Assembly (NCBI GenBank): GCA_008931825.1
Contig: QXVZ01033564.1
Coordinates: 1 to 43,583, forward strand
Reading direction: 5' to 3'
DNA: 43,583 nucleotides
DNA from: Phallusia fumigata
Taxonomy: Eukaryota; Chordata; Ascidiacea; Phlebobranchia; Ascidiidae
Part shown: positions 20,166 to 31,486 of the stretch, piece after piece
Position numbering within the stretch: the stretch's first letter is position 1
How the letters are laid out: each line of letters starts with the position of its first letter
The notes under the pieces: generated by a model
What the model saw: only the letters and a program-made list of their open reading frames with translations
Told to the model about the DNA's origin: nothing
The model's database searches: none
Translations under genes and position numbers: made by a program

Positions 20166-21688
20166 CTATTGTTTTAACACTTGTCCAGTTCGCCTTAATA
20201 CAAATCCTCGATCATCCACTGCAAAGTTCACATTTATTGGAGAATCAATTGCTTCAACCAGCTTTTCTTCACAGTTTTCAAATGTCATCCAATTTGCAGC
20301 TTCTTGCTCAGTCTCAGCTAGTTTAGCAGCAAAATCTGCCTCCCTTGGTTTTGTTGGATCAAACATGTCATTTACCTCCTGGCTTGCAAGTTGTCTGTCA
20401 TGCGTTAATCGTTCAGATCTAGAAAAGTAAATATTTAATGAATAAAACTTTTTAACCCAGTTTTAAATAAGGTTTACAGACAAAGCACCTTGCTTCCTGT
20501 AATCTTTTGTTAACTTCTTTGATATAATCCATGCAATGTTTGTGATGTGTTTCTTCATCCCATGACAAATCTTTTTTTTCTGTGACAAGTTCTTTCTGCT
20601 GTTGTTTAAGTAACTCTTCTTGAAATGCTGCACTAAAATTAACATCAAACAGAAAAGTAAATTCAAATTCAAAATGTAGCATTTAGGATGCAAAAATGGG
20701 GTAACCATAAAACAAACTAAGAAGAAAATTACTCCCAATGGTGACATTTCCACATACTCTATGCCAGGTCTTCCCAACCTTTAAGGTCTTGTCGACCACT
20801 TTTTTAGGAAGAAAGATAGTACAGTGCAAACAAACGTATTTTAAAAACTAATACAATCAAATACCATCATTTTTTTCATTGTGACATCACAAAACTTGAA
20901 ATTTTAATGTGCAGGTAGGAGCAGCCCTGCTCTCAAGTCGTAAACTTTCCAATCACTCCTTTCCGTTGTGTCATTATGCATTTGGGGCGGAACAGTCAGT
21001 GTTTACATACGTATTGGGGCTTAAAAGGTAAATACTTGGCCGATCAGGCTGAAATTTTAAACAACCAATGAGAAGCACCCTACCAATCAACATTTTAAAT
21101 TTTAACACATTTAAATTAATATGTCTGAAGTAAAAGGCATGTAAACAAAAAACTGAATACTGGGGGTTAAAAAGGAAACAATTACATGACACATTTGCAT
21201 GAATAAGTAGTTTACTGATGGGGCAGTGTCAGACATCCATATCGGAAAAAGAAAGTCGTTCGAAAGGGTTTTTCGTAACACACGTCATGCTTACAATGCA
21301 TGTACAAGCTGAGTAAAAAGAATATGTGTCCTCTTCAGAAAGGGGACTTATAATTACACGTTAGTGATGAAATAAGACTGCAGTTGGTTAAAACAGATTA
21401 GCACAACTTAGCACAAAGTTTCTAAAAGACTTACACTATTGATAACATTGCAGAATTGTAGTTCGAATATATTGGCTCAGAATGTTTCTCATCTTCTGGT
21501 GAAGGAAACGACTTTTTAAAGTAGTTTGGGTCCGCTTTTTTCGTTGGAGCACGTCCTAGATTTAAAGGTTTGCGATGACGTACTTGTAGATTAATGAAAG
21601 TTGGGTGTTGCATCCATTTCAATGCATCTGTTGCGGATTGAAATAACACTAACTTGTTGAACACAATTTTTTTATATGGTGCTGTCAT
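20166..21688 (-). CDS. MRPS26: MRPS26, mitochondrial small-subunit ribosomal protein mS26
   Basis: Three exons, 21435-21688, 20489-20632 and 20166-20418, join in frame to 216 residues (human 205). The C-terminal motif NWMTFENCEEKLVEAIDS followed by NVNFAVDDRGFVLR matches human NFITRENLEARVEAALDS and YNWAITREGLVVR in order and spacing. The N terminus has a basic stretch, VRHRKPLNLGRAPTKKADP, like the human mature start, and the middle is the long charged coiled-coil typical of mS26. It belongs to the small mitoribosomal subunit; the first 35 or so residues would serve as import signal. A good acceptor, CTTTCTCCAG, lies about 20 bases upstream of the ATG. Intron 1 (20633-21434) holds one copy of a 42-bp repeat and a hAT-like end near 20764. 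Confidence 0.88.
21237..21278 (+). repeat. 42-bp repeat, copy 1 (MRPS26 intron 1)
   Basis: These 42 bases, beginning CCATATCGGAAAAAGAAAG and ending GGGTTTTTCGTAA, are identical to 24522-24563 in the same orientation, while the flanks differ completely. GAAAAAGAAAGT at 21245-21256 fits the IRF-element pattern GAAANNGAAA. Confidence 0.9.
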
Positions 21689-22481
21689 TTCTTAACCACA
21701 GAGTATCTGGAGAAAGCACAAACAAACAAATTTGTCACACTTTATAGTATCTGAAATACAAATAATAAAAACAACATTTTTATCAGTGTCATTTTTAAAA
21801 AACAGTATTTTTATCATTAACAGCCCAATCTCAGTAACAATTCAGGCTGACTAATTGTTGACTGCACGAAAACTATTCACTGGCTTCATTCAGCACAACA
21901 AGCACACTCCTGACTCGTGTTTTCATTGCCGTCCGCTGTCGGGATCGAACTGCTAGCAACAACTTTTTGCAAAAATTTTCCCATCCAATATCTTTCATGC
22001 CATAAAACACTGAGTCACAACGGAAAATTTCGCTATAATGATGTGTAAAGGAATGAATACGTGGCTGGGCTTTATATGTCGTAAAGTCAATGACTTGCTG
22101 CTTACTGTGATGTGTTGCGTTTAGGATACATATGACTATAGTAATATTGACATATACTAACCATACCATCCCACATAAAAAAACTTGTGCGTCAATTGGT
22201 ATTATGACAATTGCTCATTAATCAGCGGATGCTAATTTCCAAACAACTGCTGACATCAGCGATGTCGCGTAATGCGTTACACACAATGCCACTCACTTCC
22301 CGCCATGTTATGCTGAAAAACAAAACTCCAAGTGAAACAACTACTGCTTGGTCTTATTTTAGACCTGTGTTTTGCACACAACACGAATTTCTTCAACAGC
22401 AACGTTTTGGAATATTGGGGAATTGCCCCAAATCGAAGTTAATGACGTAATTAATCACCGAGTTTGCGGAAAGTGTCAGAC

Positions 22482-22514
22482 CATAGATACTACATACACT
22501 ATGTAGTATCTATG
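22482..22514. repeat. 33-bp perfect hairpin flanked by 7-bp direct repeats
   Basis: Arms of 15 bases (starting CATAGATACTACATA) are separated by CAC. Both sides carry GTCAGAC (22475-22481 and 22515-22521). The layout is that of a tiny insertion with target duplication, or of a templated fold-back repair event. Confidence 0.85.
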
Positions 22515-22635
22515 GTCAGACTACCTTTTAAAATTTCTTTTTTACCATACTTGCAATATTTGCACTGCAGTGTGTCCTATTTTTCCTGGCGTGTCGAATT
22601 GCTTATGCAAGCATTAACGCAATGGCAAGGATGGT

Positions 22636-22731
22636 AGTACGGTACGGTACGTTGTCACGGTACGGTGCGGTGGCACAGTACGTCCTTCGTAACGAGGTAC
22701 GTGGTAGGCACAACTCAATACGTACCGTACT
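22636..22731. repeat. GTACG-rich block with 11-bp inverted ends
   Basis: AGTACGGTACG at 22636-22646 and CGTACCGTACT at 22721-22731 are reverse complements; between them GGTACG-like units recur. It could be a miniature element or a degenerate tandem repeat. Confidence 0.5.
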
Positions 22732-22974
22732 GTCCCCACACATGCATAGTTATGAATTTGTCTAGATACATGTCAAAATTATAACAGCTATTTTAGTGAA
22801 TTTCTGATGACACACCGTCACGGCAATACATACAAACAAAGAACTTACGTTGTTTCCTAACGCAACATGCTGATAATAATTGTCATTTTGAGGTTATTTG
22901 TTCGTACCTACTAGCAACAACTGTTTTTTGTCAGACCCAACAGTGTAGAGTTGTACAGGCTGCTTAAGCTTAAC

Positions 22975-23117
22975 GGCTCTGCACACCAGACGCAGTCGAC
23001 AGTGGCGGCTGGCGATGCGTAAAAGCTGCGGTATTGCGCGGATTTTTCGCGCGACGCTTGAAGCGACGGGAGTCTTCACACCAGCAGGGCGGTTGCGGCA
23101 ACGCGGCGGCAAATCAT
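22975..23117 (+). repeat. GC-rich dispersed module, copy 1
   Basis: Starts at GGCTCTGCACACCAGACGC, continues GGCGGCTGGCGATGCGTA and ends GCGGCAACGCGGCGGCAAATC. The same blocks in the same order occur on the minus strand at about 41284-41402. This copy has about 30 extra bases in the middle. Confidence 0.75.
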
Positions 23118-24521
23118 TTTTATTGTCAAGAATACTAAGTCAATGCTGTGCTTGGAAATTTGAATGTCTATGCGTCGATAAATCGTTGAAAGGGAATTAG
23201 GGTTAGTACCACCTGACACAAAGCACAAATTTTACACAAATTAATTGTAACAAGAGAATTTGCACAATTGCCATCAATATTTCAATAACGTTCTTTTTCC
23301 AATTTCTATTAAACATTCAAGAAACTATCAAATCACGCGGACTGGCGTGAATGCCCCGCCGCTTGCCGTGAGATCAAAAACCGCACTGCAACCGTTAATC
23401 GCGTCTCGTGTGAATCCCGCTTTACCTTTTGATTTACGGCTTCTCGGCCTTAAGGATAATCACATCGTCAACGATTGCAACACGGTAAGTACCTGCAACG
23501 GTAGTGGCTGTGCTGGAACATCTCATCATTCTCTTTTACACAATTCGACCTTCCGCGCTAAATCCCTTATCGTTGACATTGGAAATTTTGCTAGCACTGC
23601 AATACAGACGCAGGAGTACAGTGCTAGCGTACATGCCGCAAGCGTGTACCTGAATGTGGTTCCGGTTGTTATGCATACGGGAACACAGTAATCGCTACGT
23701 TGCCTTCTGGACCAGGGGAACGACTACGCTTTGCGAACGAAAAATGATAGACAAACTGGGTACCTGTGGTAAGCTCAAACAAATCCTTTTAAATACGCTG
23801 ACGACTCCACGTCAGTTGAACACTGTCGCTATATACATGTTAGTCGAGCCGCTAGGAGGCGGAGAGTCAATTGACCTGCCTGATGTGGTTATGGTCAACA
23901 AAATCCCTGTAATGCCGAACGCTGTGCCTGGTGAACATCCCGGGAGGAACAGTTACATCGTTGATTGGTGCTAACGTTCCTGTTGCTCACTGAGTGACGT
24001 CTGTCTGTCTGCCTGCGCTGTCTAGGAAATGTTTTTTGTCCGGTTGCCTTGAGGACGCCCATGGGCTGGTGGTTGCTCGGCCGAACCTTCGAGGCTATGA
24101 ATCCCAGCGCCCGTGTACACTTTTCATCCGCTAACGAAACTGCACACGCTATGTTCTTAAGCGATGAAAGTGACATTTTGCCTACTGTCGAAGAAAATGA
24201 GGGGACTTTAGGGACGAAGACAGAAAAATATATCGTTTGTCGACAGGCACTATGAGCTACCACTTCCCTGGCGACGTAACCACCAAATCATGCCTGACAA
24301 CCTTAAATGGCGAAGAAACGCCTGGGCTGCCTAGAACGCCGCCTGGCAAAGGATGATGAAATGAAGTCTGTTTGGACAATGACAGTCGCTAATAGACAGC
24401 CACCGACAGGCAAAACCTAAAACTTGTTGCGAAACACGTTCAGCAAACAGCTGTGCTCACCACCGCCAACATTTATTGCTGTTTTAGGAGAAAACAAACA
24501 AATAAGAGTAAAGTGCAAGTA

Positions 24522-24563
24522 CCATATCGGAAAAAGAAAGTCGTTCGAAAGGGTTTTTCGTAA
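24522..24563 (+). repeat. 42-bp repeat, copy 2, just upstream of the NLR gene
   Basis: Identical over 42 bases to 21237-21278. It lies 94 bases before the NLR start codon, and its GAAAAAGAAAGT (24530-24541) resembles an interferon-regulatory-factor element. Either a mobile fragment or a regulatory unit. Confidence 0.85.
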
Positions 24564-24656
24564 TTGTGTAGCTGAGTTAGTATCAGCATTGTCAGGCTGA
24601 AAGCAGGCACATGACAGAAGTAAGGTCACAATGCAGTTTGCTGCCTGACTCTTACA

Positions 24657-27600
24657 ATGGAAAACGAAAGTGAAGCAGTTGCACTGGAGGTAAGATGTTT
24701 ATTTAAAATTTGGTAACATTTTTGGTGAGTTTAATATTGTATAGATGGTAGTCTTATATGATAGGGCTGTTGAGGCCGAAATAAAACGAGACATTTCTTG
24801 TCAAAAAGACAGAATATTTACATCTAAAACAACCACAACCTTGGGCTAAACGGAATTTTGTTCTCTGTACAAATAAAACGCGAATTAGACTTATTACCAA
24901 TTTACACCGAACATTTAAATGGTAAGTCTATTTTCACTTCATTTTCTAGTAAATGTCGAGATGTGGTTGTGGTGTTTAATTACTTTCTGTCTGGCAAACT
25001 TTAACCAAATCACACACCGTAGCGCTCCACATGTTAAACTTGTGATCGACGATTTCTCGGCAATTCGGTCGCCAATTAAAATTGGTTCTGAGTGAATTTG
25101 TGAACACGGTATCCCAATAAACACATATTTTGACACACATATATGGCGAATCTGTCAGCTTTGGTCTTACATTCTTGTTTAATTTTTGTGTTATTTGTGT
25201 CGGTAAATGCTTCCAAAGAGGTGGCAACCTTATCAACCTTGTGGTTAGTGTTAAGTTGATTTTATTTTTTTAACTCCCCGCAACAGAAGCTGCAACGCGC
25301 TGACGGTGGCCAGCCTGGCCAGAAAAATAATGAAAACCATGAAATTACTGCGACCTCATCCTCGAGTGAGCTTCATACACAAATAAAGCCACGACCTTCA
25401 ACAAACCTGGAAAAACTATGTGAGTTGTCCCTCATCATATGCATCAGTTCTCACGTTACAAGTTGGACAAATAAACTCCAACAGAAGGAAATAAAGCAAT
25501 ACACCCGTACAGCAAAAAAACTGAATATTTTCTCACTGTTATATTCATCGTTTAATCAGGCGCCGACCTAAAAGCTTCGCTTCGACAAAGCATTGGCGTC
25601 ATAACCAGTGTGACACCAGAGAGGGAGAACGCGGCGCCACTGACTTTATCGGAACTCGACGAGTCGTTGGAGCGAGTAGATAACGAGTTCGATGCTGAGA
25701 GTTTCAGTCTTCGGCGGAAGGAGATGGTAAAGTTGCGCAAGGGATCTGGAGTAAGTCCGCATGTTGGAGGAATATTTACTCATGCCCTGGTGCGAGCTAT
25801 GGAAAGTGATGAGCGAAGGGAAAACGAAGGTTGCAACTTTGACGTGCTTCACGACCATTAACTTGATTACCCCACTTTCCAATAACTCCATGCATATGTG
25901 AATAACGTTCACAAAGTACAACAGAATAAAGTTTGTTTTATTGCGAACATAGTCCAATCAGGTTGTTTCGCCAACAGAGGATAAATAATTCATGCAAGCA
26001 AATATGAAAACACATAAACTAAGTCACATTTAAACGCAGAAACGACCTTTCAAAGTCTTATTTGTAAAAACAAAATTTATTTCGATACAGAACGCTATTC
26101 CGGTGTTTGCATTAAAAGCGAAAGCCTTCCTACATGATATCGTTATCATTTATTAAATTTGTTGCCTGTATTTTTTAAGATCAAGTCGAATTTCGTGACG
26201 GGAAAATAAAAAGCTCGCCTGAGAAGCGCGGGAAACTGGTTGGAATCGTCGGACCAGCGGGCGCAGGAAAAACGACAATGATGCATCAGTGGTTGAAACA
26301 AGTCAACGAGGCTGAACTTTTTAATCCAACTTCATTCGTTTTCCTCGTCACAATCAAGCTCCTAAAGTTAACAGAGAAGATGACTCTTCTTCAGTTCCTC
26401 ACCTCCCACCTGCTTCCGGAGTGGACTTGTTCTCCCGAGGAAGAAAAACAACTCATCGAATTCCTCCTTAAAGATAAAGACGTGTTGATAGTTTTCGATG
26501 GCTTAGACGATGCCAGTTTCAGGTCATTTTCAAACACGCCGTCTCCGCTTCCAGCTTTTGAAACAGCGAAACCCAAAGTTTTCATAGAAAACTTACTCAG
26601 CGGTAAACTACTTCCGCTTTCCAGGAAAATCGTCACTTCCGGTCCAGGACTCCCGCACAAACTTCCCGCCTCCCTCTGTCCGCCACGTGTCCTTCAAATT
26701 CAAGGTTTGAGCAAAAACTCACAAGAAAATCTCGGTCGAAACCTTTACAAGAAGCGCTACGACAAATACAAGGAAACACTCGAGCAGAACCCGAACTTGT
26801 TGTCCCACTGTCACGTCCCGTACAACTTCAAACTTGTGTTGAACTACCTGATGTTTCCACAGACGGAAGAAGTGCCAGCCAACATCACCATGACACAGAT
26901 CCTTGCATCCACTTTGCTTCATAGGTTGGACGCCGCAAATTACGCAACACAGAAGGACGTTAAACTTTCCAACTTGCTCCAGTTGGCCTGGAGTTCACTA
27001 AACAAGCGAAAGTCCTTCATCAAAACGAAGAAGTTTCGCAAGATGAAGCTAGATTTGTCCACAATACAGAAGTTTCTCAATTTAAACAGCGATAACATAC
27101 TAAGCGTGGGTGAAAAGAGCTGCCATTTTTCCAGCATCATCTGGCATCATTTTTTTGTCGCAATTTACCTGATGACGATCCTCAGCGTCCGAGATTTCAA
27201 GAGTCAGTTGAATCTTATGGCGAACGAAACCTTCTCAGGCGTAACTTGCTTTCTTTTCGGCCTCTGTGACGAAACAATTATGGGAAAACTTCAAACTGTG
27301 CTTCCCAAAGGCTCAACTAAACACCACACTACAAAGATGAAGTTGCTAGAGGGTCTTGCGCTGTCCGTTTTGAAAGAGGGAAGCCACTTATCGCTGATAC
27401 GAGTTTGCAGCTGGGTCCATGAGTCAAACAAGACCAGTCTTCGTCTTTCTGTAAGAAATTCCATGCCCTCTAAAATCAACCTTGCCAGAATTTCACTGCT
27501 TCGTTGGGAACTCTACAACCTCGTTCATTTACTTCAAACGGCGACTACTCAACAGGTGAAGTTTGTCTGTGTTTGGACTGTCTTTCTGTCTGTGTGCTTG

Positions 27601-29769
27601 GGTTGTCTTACTGTCTGTGTGCTTGGATTGCCTCTCTGTCTGTGTGCTTGCACCCATAAAACCTTGCTACTTGTTTTAGCTTCAGGTTCTTGACCTGAGT
27701 GGAAACGACATCGGAGACAAGGGATCGACTCTTCTCTCTCACTGCATCACTTGCATCCAGGAGCTGAAGCTGGATAGATGCGGCATAGGAAGAAACGGAG
27801 TGCGAGATATTTCAGGAGGAATCTCCGCTCGACGATCACCGGTAAAGCTAACGCATGGTTGAACATTTTTCATCAATTTGTTTGGAATCATTTTTTGCTC
27901 AAAAAACCAAAAGCAGTGAACGAGTTCAAACATGGTCGAATGGTCTGAGGTGCTCGACCCATGTACAGACTTAGCAAAAAAATGATTGGGAATCGTCCTC
28001 GGTATCGCCCTAGATTGGAATCCCGTGTAAAAAAATAACGTATATGTGTAAAAACAACTTCTTGTGACTTTTAATCCATAAAAACCTTCCTCATGCAACT
28101 GTCATGTAGATGAATAAGTTTTTACTTAGATGAAGAAGCTCTCGATCTCTGGCAACCGGATTGGTGACGTTGGCACCAGTTTCATCTCCGAATGTCTCCA
28201 TTGCATTGAGGATCTGGAGCTTGTGGATTGTGGAGTTGAGATCAACGGAGTGCAGGAGCTCACCGGGAAGATCCTTGAACTTCCAGCTCCTGTAAGTTCA
28301 AAGAATTTTGTTCAAGAAGCATTTAAATAGAAGTTTAAGGAATCTTATTTAAGGTCGCCACTCGGCTATTGCCATATTTGGTTGCATGGGCAGTAACCAA
28401 CGAAAAACGTTTTTAGGGAATTTACTTATTGACGTTACCGTGTCATGGTTAACGTCACGAAAATGACTTTCAGAGCAATAAGTCATTGAATCCAGAATCT
28501 GCAACTAAACACACAAACAAAACCATAATGTGGAGTATAACGTCAACTAACAGCAACAAGCGTACGTTTCAACAATTGCTGTTGTCGTAATCAGCAATAA
28601 GCTTCATGCAATAAAACGGAAGTCAAAAAACATTGTTGCCTCGTTTCTGTTTAGATGAAGCGACTCGACCTTTCATGGAACCACTTGACCGACACAGGAG
28701 CAGCTGTGCTTGCCTCATGTGTCCATAAACTAAGGAAACTTGAAGTTGTAAGTTGTGGCTTCACTTCTGCCGGGAGGCGTGCCATCAAGCGGAGACTTCG
28801 AAGTCTCAATCTGCAGGTATGAGAATGCGAGTTTATAACCCTCAGAAAAAGTGTGACACCTGTGGATACAGGCTGTTTATTGCCGCTGGACTTTGTTAAG
28901 GTTTTGTGGGGTGACGCACTGATGGTTTATTTCAGTGTTTGTCAAACTTTCTTTATGCGACTCATTTGGAAAAGTTGGTTGGGCTTTCGACGCACCAGCA
29001 AAAATGATTTGATAAAAACTTTGGTTATTAATGTTGTATTTATTGATACAGTGCAATTAACAATGGAATTACAACGAAACGCAATGGAATTAATACGCGA
29101 CGCTATTAAAACGACGAACCAGGGCGCCGCGATGCACAGTTTGAGAACAACAGATTTAAATAATTATGGGCCAAATTTCAAAGGAGATCCATACGGCTTT
29201 TTAGTTTTCTGTAGTTGCTGCCCTTACATGCTGTTTTGTAACAATACACCGAACTTGTAGCTGTCTGCAACAGACTTACTGTGTTGAGGAATGGCTTGGT
29301 GTTTGTATGTGTGTTATCAAACAACGCACCCATCGTGTTGTCTAAAATTGAAATTTTGCAACACAACTTGTGTGGGGTTTGACCACAGTATTCCTACAGT
29401 AGGGTGCACAACCTTTGCGCTGTTGCCAGCCACATCACAGATTTCACTGACAGCCGCCAGTGAAACATATTACAAAGGAATGCAATTGATCTAACAATAT
29501 CTCATTTACTTCTTCCTAAAAGTGCAATAAAATGTCAATTTTTATTCACACTCTTGTCCTTTTTGTTCTAATTACAGTAGTCAATGAATTTGTTCAATGT
29601 TCAATGCTCATGTTTAAATTTTTGACTTTGTACCCACAGCGAACAATCGTGTGTAAATTTCCTGTGGCGTTCACAGCTGACTTGTTAAAACTTTCAGATA
29701 TTTCGTGTGGTTTTTGAGAAAGGAGCGATCGAGTTTCCACCAAGTGAAGTCGACGACTCAGAGATCTGA
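24657..29769 (+). CDS. NLR-like receptor, NACHT plus leucine-rich repeats
   Basis: Eight exons: 24657-24689, 25287-25419, 25560-25829, 26180-27555, 27680-27841, 28130-28291, 28655-28816 and 29698-29769, for a predicted 789 residues. The large exon holds a NACHT ATPase: Walker A GPAGAGKTT (170-178) and Walker B VLIVFDGLDD (about 247-256). Three LRR exons follow, each exactly 162 bp and phase 0, with cores LQVLDLSGNDIGDKG, MKKLSISGNRIGDVG and MKRLDLSWNHLTDTG of the ribonuclease-inhibitor type. NLRs are cytosolic innate sensors. The first 145 residues are polar and show no clear death-fold domain, so the signalling partner is unknown. The junction of exons 3 and 4 uses a weak GTTGCA donor, chosen because it is the one that keeps frame; the better GTAAGT at 25751 gives a stop. 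The final exon reads IFRVVFEKGAIEFPPSEVDD and ends in TGA. Confidence 0.88.
27576..27650 (+). repeat. 25-bp tandem repeat, three units, in NLR intron 4
   Basis: CTGTCTGTGTGCTTG recurs at 27586, 27611 and 27636, a period of exactly 25 bases, within the 124-base intron between the NACHT exon and the first LRR exon. The T/C-rich units could act as a long pyrimidine tract before the acceptor at 27679. Confidence 0.85.
29398..29470 (+). repeat. hAT-end-like repeat, copy in NLR intron 7
   Basis: AGGGTGCACAACCTTTGCGCTGTTGCC and later CAGCCGCCAGTGA match, in order, 32693-32760 and 33163-33235. Only one end type is visible, so these are probably single-ended remnants. The quoted parts are split here: AGGGTGCACAACC, then GCCAGCCACATCACAGA, then GCCGCCAGTGA. 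Confidence 0.5.
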
Positions 29770-30669
29770 ATCTCATCGCGGCGAATTAATAACTTCATGT
29801 TTCCGTGTGTTGGTGGGATCCCACATACCGCCTTATGTGGCGGAATAATGTTGTTCCTTCCTACCCAGGCAACCTACACATCGCCGACGACTATCACTGA
29901 AATACATCGTGAAAAGAGAACCGGCGTTTTCCAACGTAGAGTCTACTCTGAATAATGAACTCCGTTTATTATCATTGCCAGTGTCTTAAACCTAAATGCG
30001 GCCTATTCCATATCAGTGCTCAGCAACTTTTTTCACTGTCGTCACACTTTAAACTTTTGTAAAGTTCAAATTTGCCAAAGATCAAATGTTGTTTTTTAAG
30101 AAAGTTTGTTAAGTTATAGTTGGACTGCGGCACACCTACTATCGTCTCGCGGAGGACTGTTTTTGTTTCCAGTATATCTCGAAGTATGTCGGCTGAGCGG
30201 ACATATTCCTGTCGCACTCCTACCACGATTGTGGTTTAGAACAGTTTCCGTTGTGGATTTCGCCCCAAAGCAATGGAACTAACTTCACAATTTGTAACAT
30301 GCGTAGCTTTTTATTTTTCAATATTATTTTTCGTCGCAATTTTAAATGCGAAAATTCCGACTGCAAATATTCGGCAAAGGGTAAACATTTTTACACTAAA
30401 GATTTTACCAACTGTAGAGCATTAGTTTTACTGTGATACCTAAGACTGTAAAGTCGACTACACCAAGTTTGTCTGTCACTACACCAAGCATTCCTAATCT
30501 TTGACTTTTCTGGCGTTTATAAAAAAACAAATCTCGCCATTCTCTAATGTTTTTTCACTTGTGCTGCCTCCATATTTGTAAATAACATAAAACTCTTAAA
30601 GAATAATACTTTTCTGTCACGCGAGCGCTGAAAAGACGTTGTTATTTCACAGTCTGTCGTACTCTAAAG

Positions 30670-30948
30670 CAGGGCTTCTCAAACTTTCTTGCTCTGCGAC
30701 CCCATTTTAGAAAAGAAATTTCTACGTGACCCCTTGATGGGTATAGCCTATACACGTGAATGATGTTTAAACAATAAACGTCCATTAAAAATAAACGTTC
30801 CATTGCAAATCTCAAGTGCCATTTTTGTGAACAGCGAATGTAGCATGATGTTTCGCGATGTTTCGCAATGTTTTGCGATGTTTCGCGACCCCAAAATTAT
30901 ATTTCGCGACCCCAATTTGGGTCGCGACCAACAGTTTGAGAAGCCCTG
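30670..30948. mobile_element. hAT-like MITE, 279 bp
   Basis: The ends are CAGGGCTTCTCAAACT and AGTTTGAGAAGCCCTG, perfect inverted copies of 16 bases. Flanks CTCTAAAG (30662-30669) and CTCTAAAC (30949-30956) are an 8-base duplication with one change. The inside has a short tandem array of GATGTTTCGC-like units and paired GCGACCCC motifs. Confidence 0.88.
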
Positions 30949-31461
30949 CTCTAAACCAGAGGTTCATGTAGCGGCCACATAACCATTAAACCAAGGATAA
31001 CCTAGTAATACGGTGAAGTTGGGTAAGAAATATTGTTTGAAACACGATTTACCAGCTTCTATGTAAGCCTTATTTGGTGTGCAAAAAACTTTTTGTTAAA
31101 CAGCTCCTTCCTTTCACATTGTGTCATCGCCCACCTGTGACGGATATTGTAGTTTTCAAGTCGGTATATCAACAAGTGCCTAGTCAGCACAAATGTGCCT
31201 TTATTTCAACGTTTATTGTCAACTTAACGTTTGTCATCTTTTCGAATAACTCTGATAATAAAGTCCAGAGTGCTCGACCCTCGACTTCATGTAAAACTCA
31301 ATCAACGGAGAAGCAGCCAAAATCTCTTTGATCAATTCGCCAAAGGTTTTAGCCGCATGGGAGTCAGAGCTGCCCACACCAGAACTTTCCAAACACGGGC
31401 AGGCAGCATTAAAAGTACTTAACTGTTTCGATAATCGATTCTGGGACGACAACGCACGGGT

Positions 31462-31486
31462 AACTGCAGGAAGAGTTCCTGCAGTT
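31462..31486. repeat. Perfect hairpin, 11-bp stem and 3-base loop
   Basis: AACTGCAGGAA, loop GAG, TTCCTGCAGTT. It lies in a GC-richer block without a gene. It is not followed by a T-run, and no function can be assigned. Confidence 0.7.

Larger units (their letters stand above)
21689..24656. other. Geneless stretch between MRPS26 and the NLR gene
   Basis: About 3 kb. It holds a 33-bp hairpin insertion (22482-22514), a GTACG-rich 96-bp inverted-repeat block (22636-22731), a GC-rich dispersed module (22975-23117) and an unusual GC-richer part from about 23300 to 24400. Open frames of 143, 106 and 68 residues in that part show no recognisable domain and no consistent splice chain, so I do not call genes. 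Confidence 0.6.

Noticed and set aside
22211..22450. 79-codon plus-strand frame
   Set aside because: No domain, no splice context and no good start; it overlaps nothing that supports coding.
23446..23470. Possible U2 snRNA fragment (GCTTCTCGGCCTT, as in the U2 5' end)
   Set aside because: Only 13 bases match exactly and the following U2 sequence, including the branch-site pairing region, is absent. At most a tiny pseudogene piece, more likely chance.
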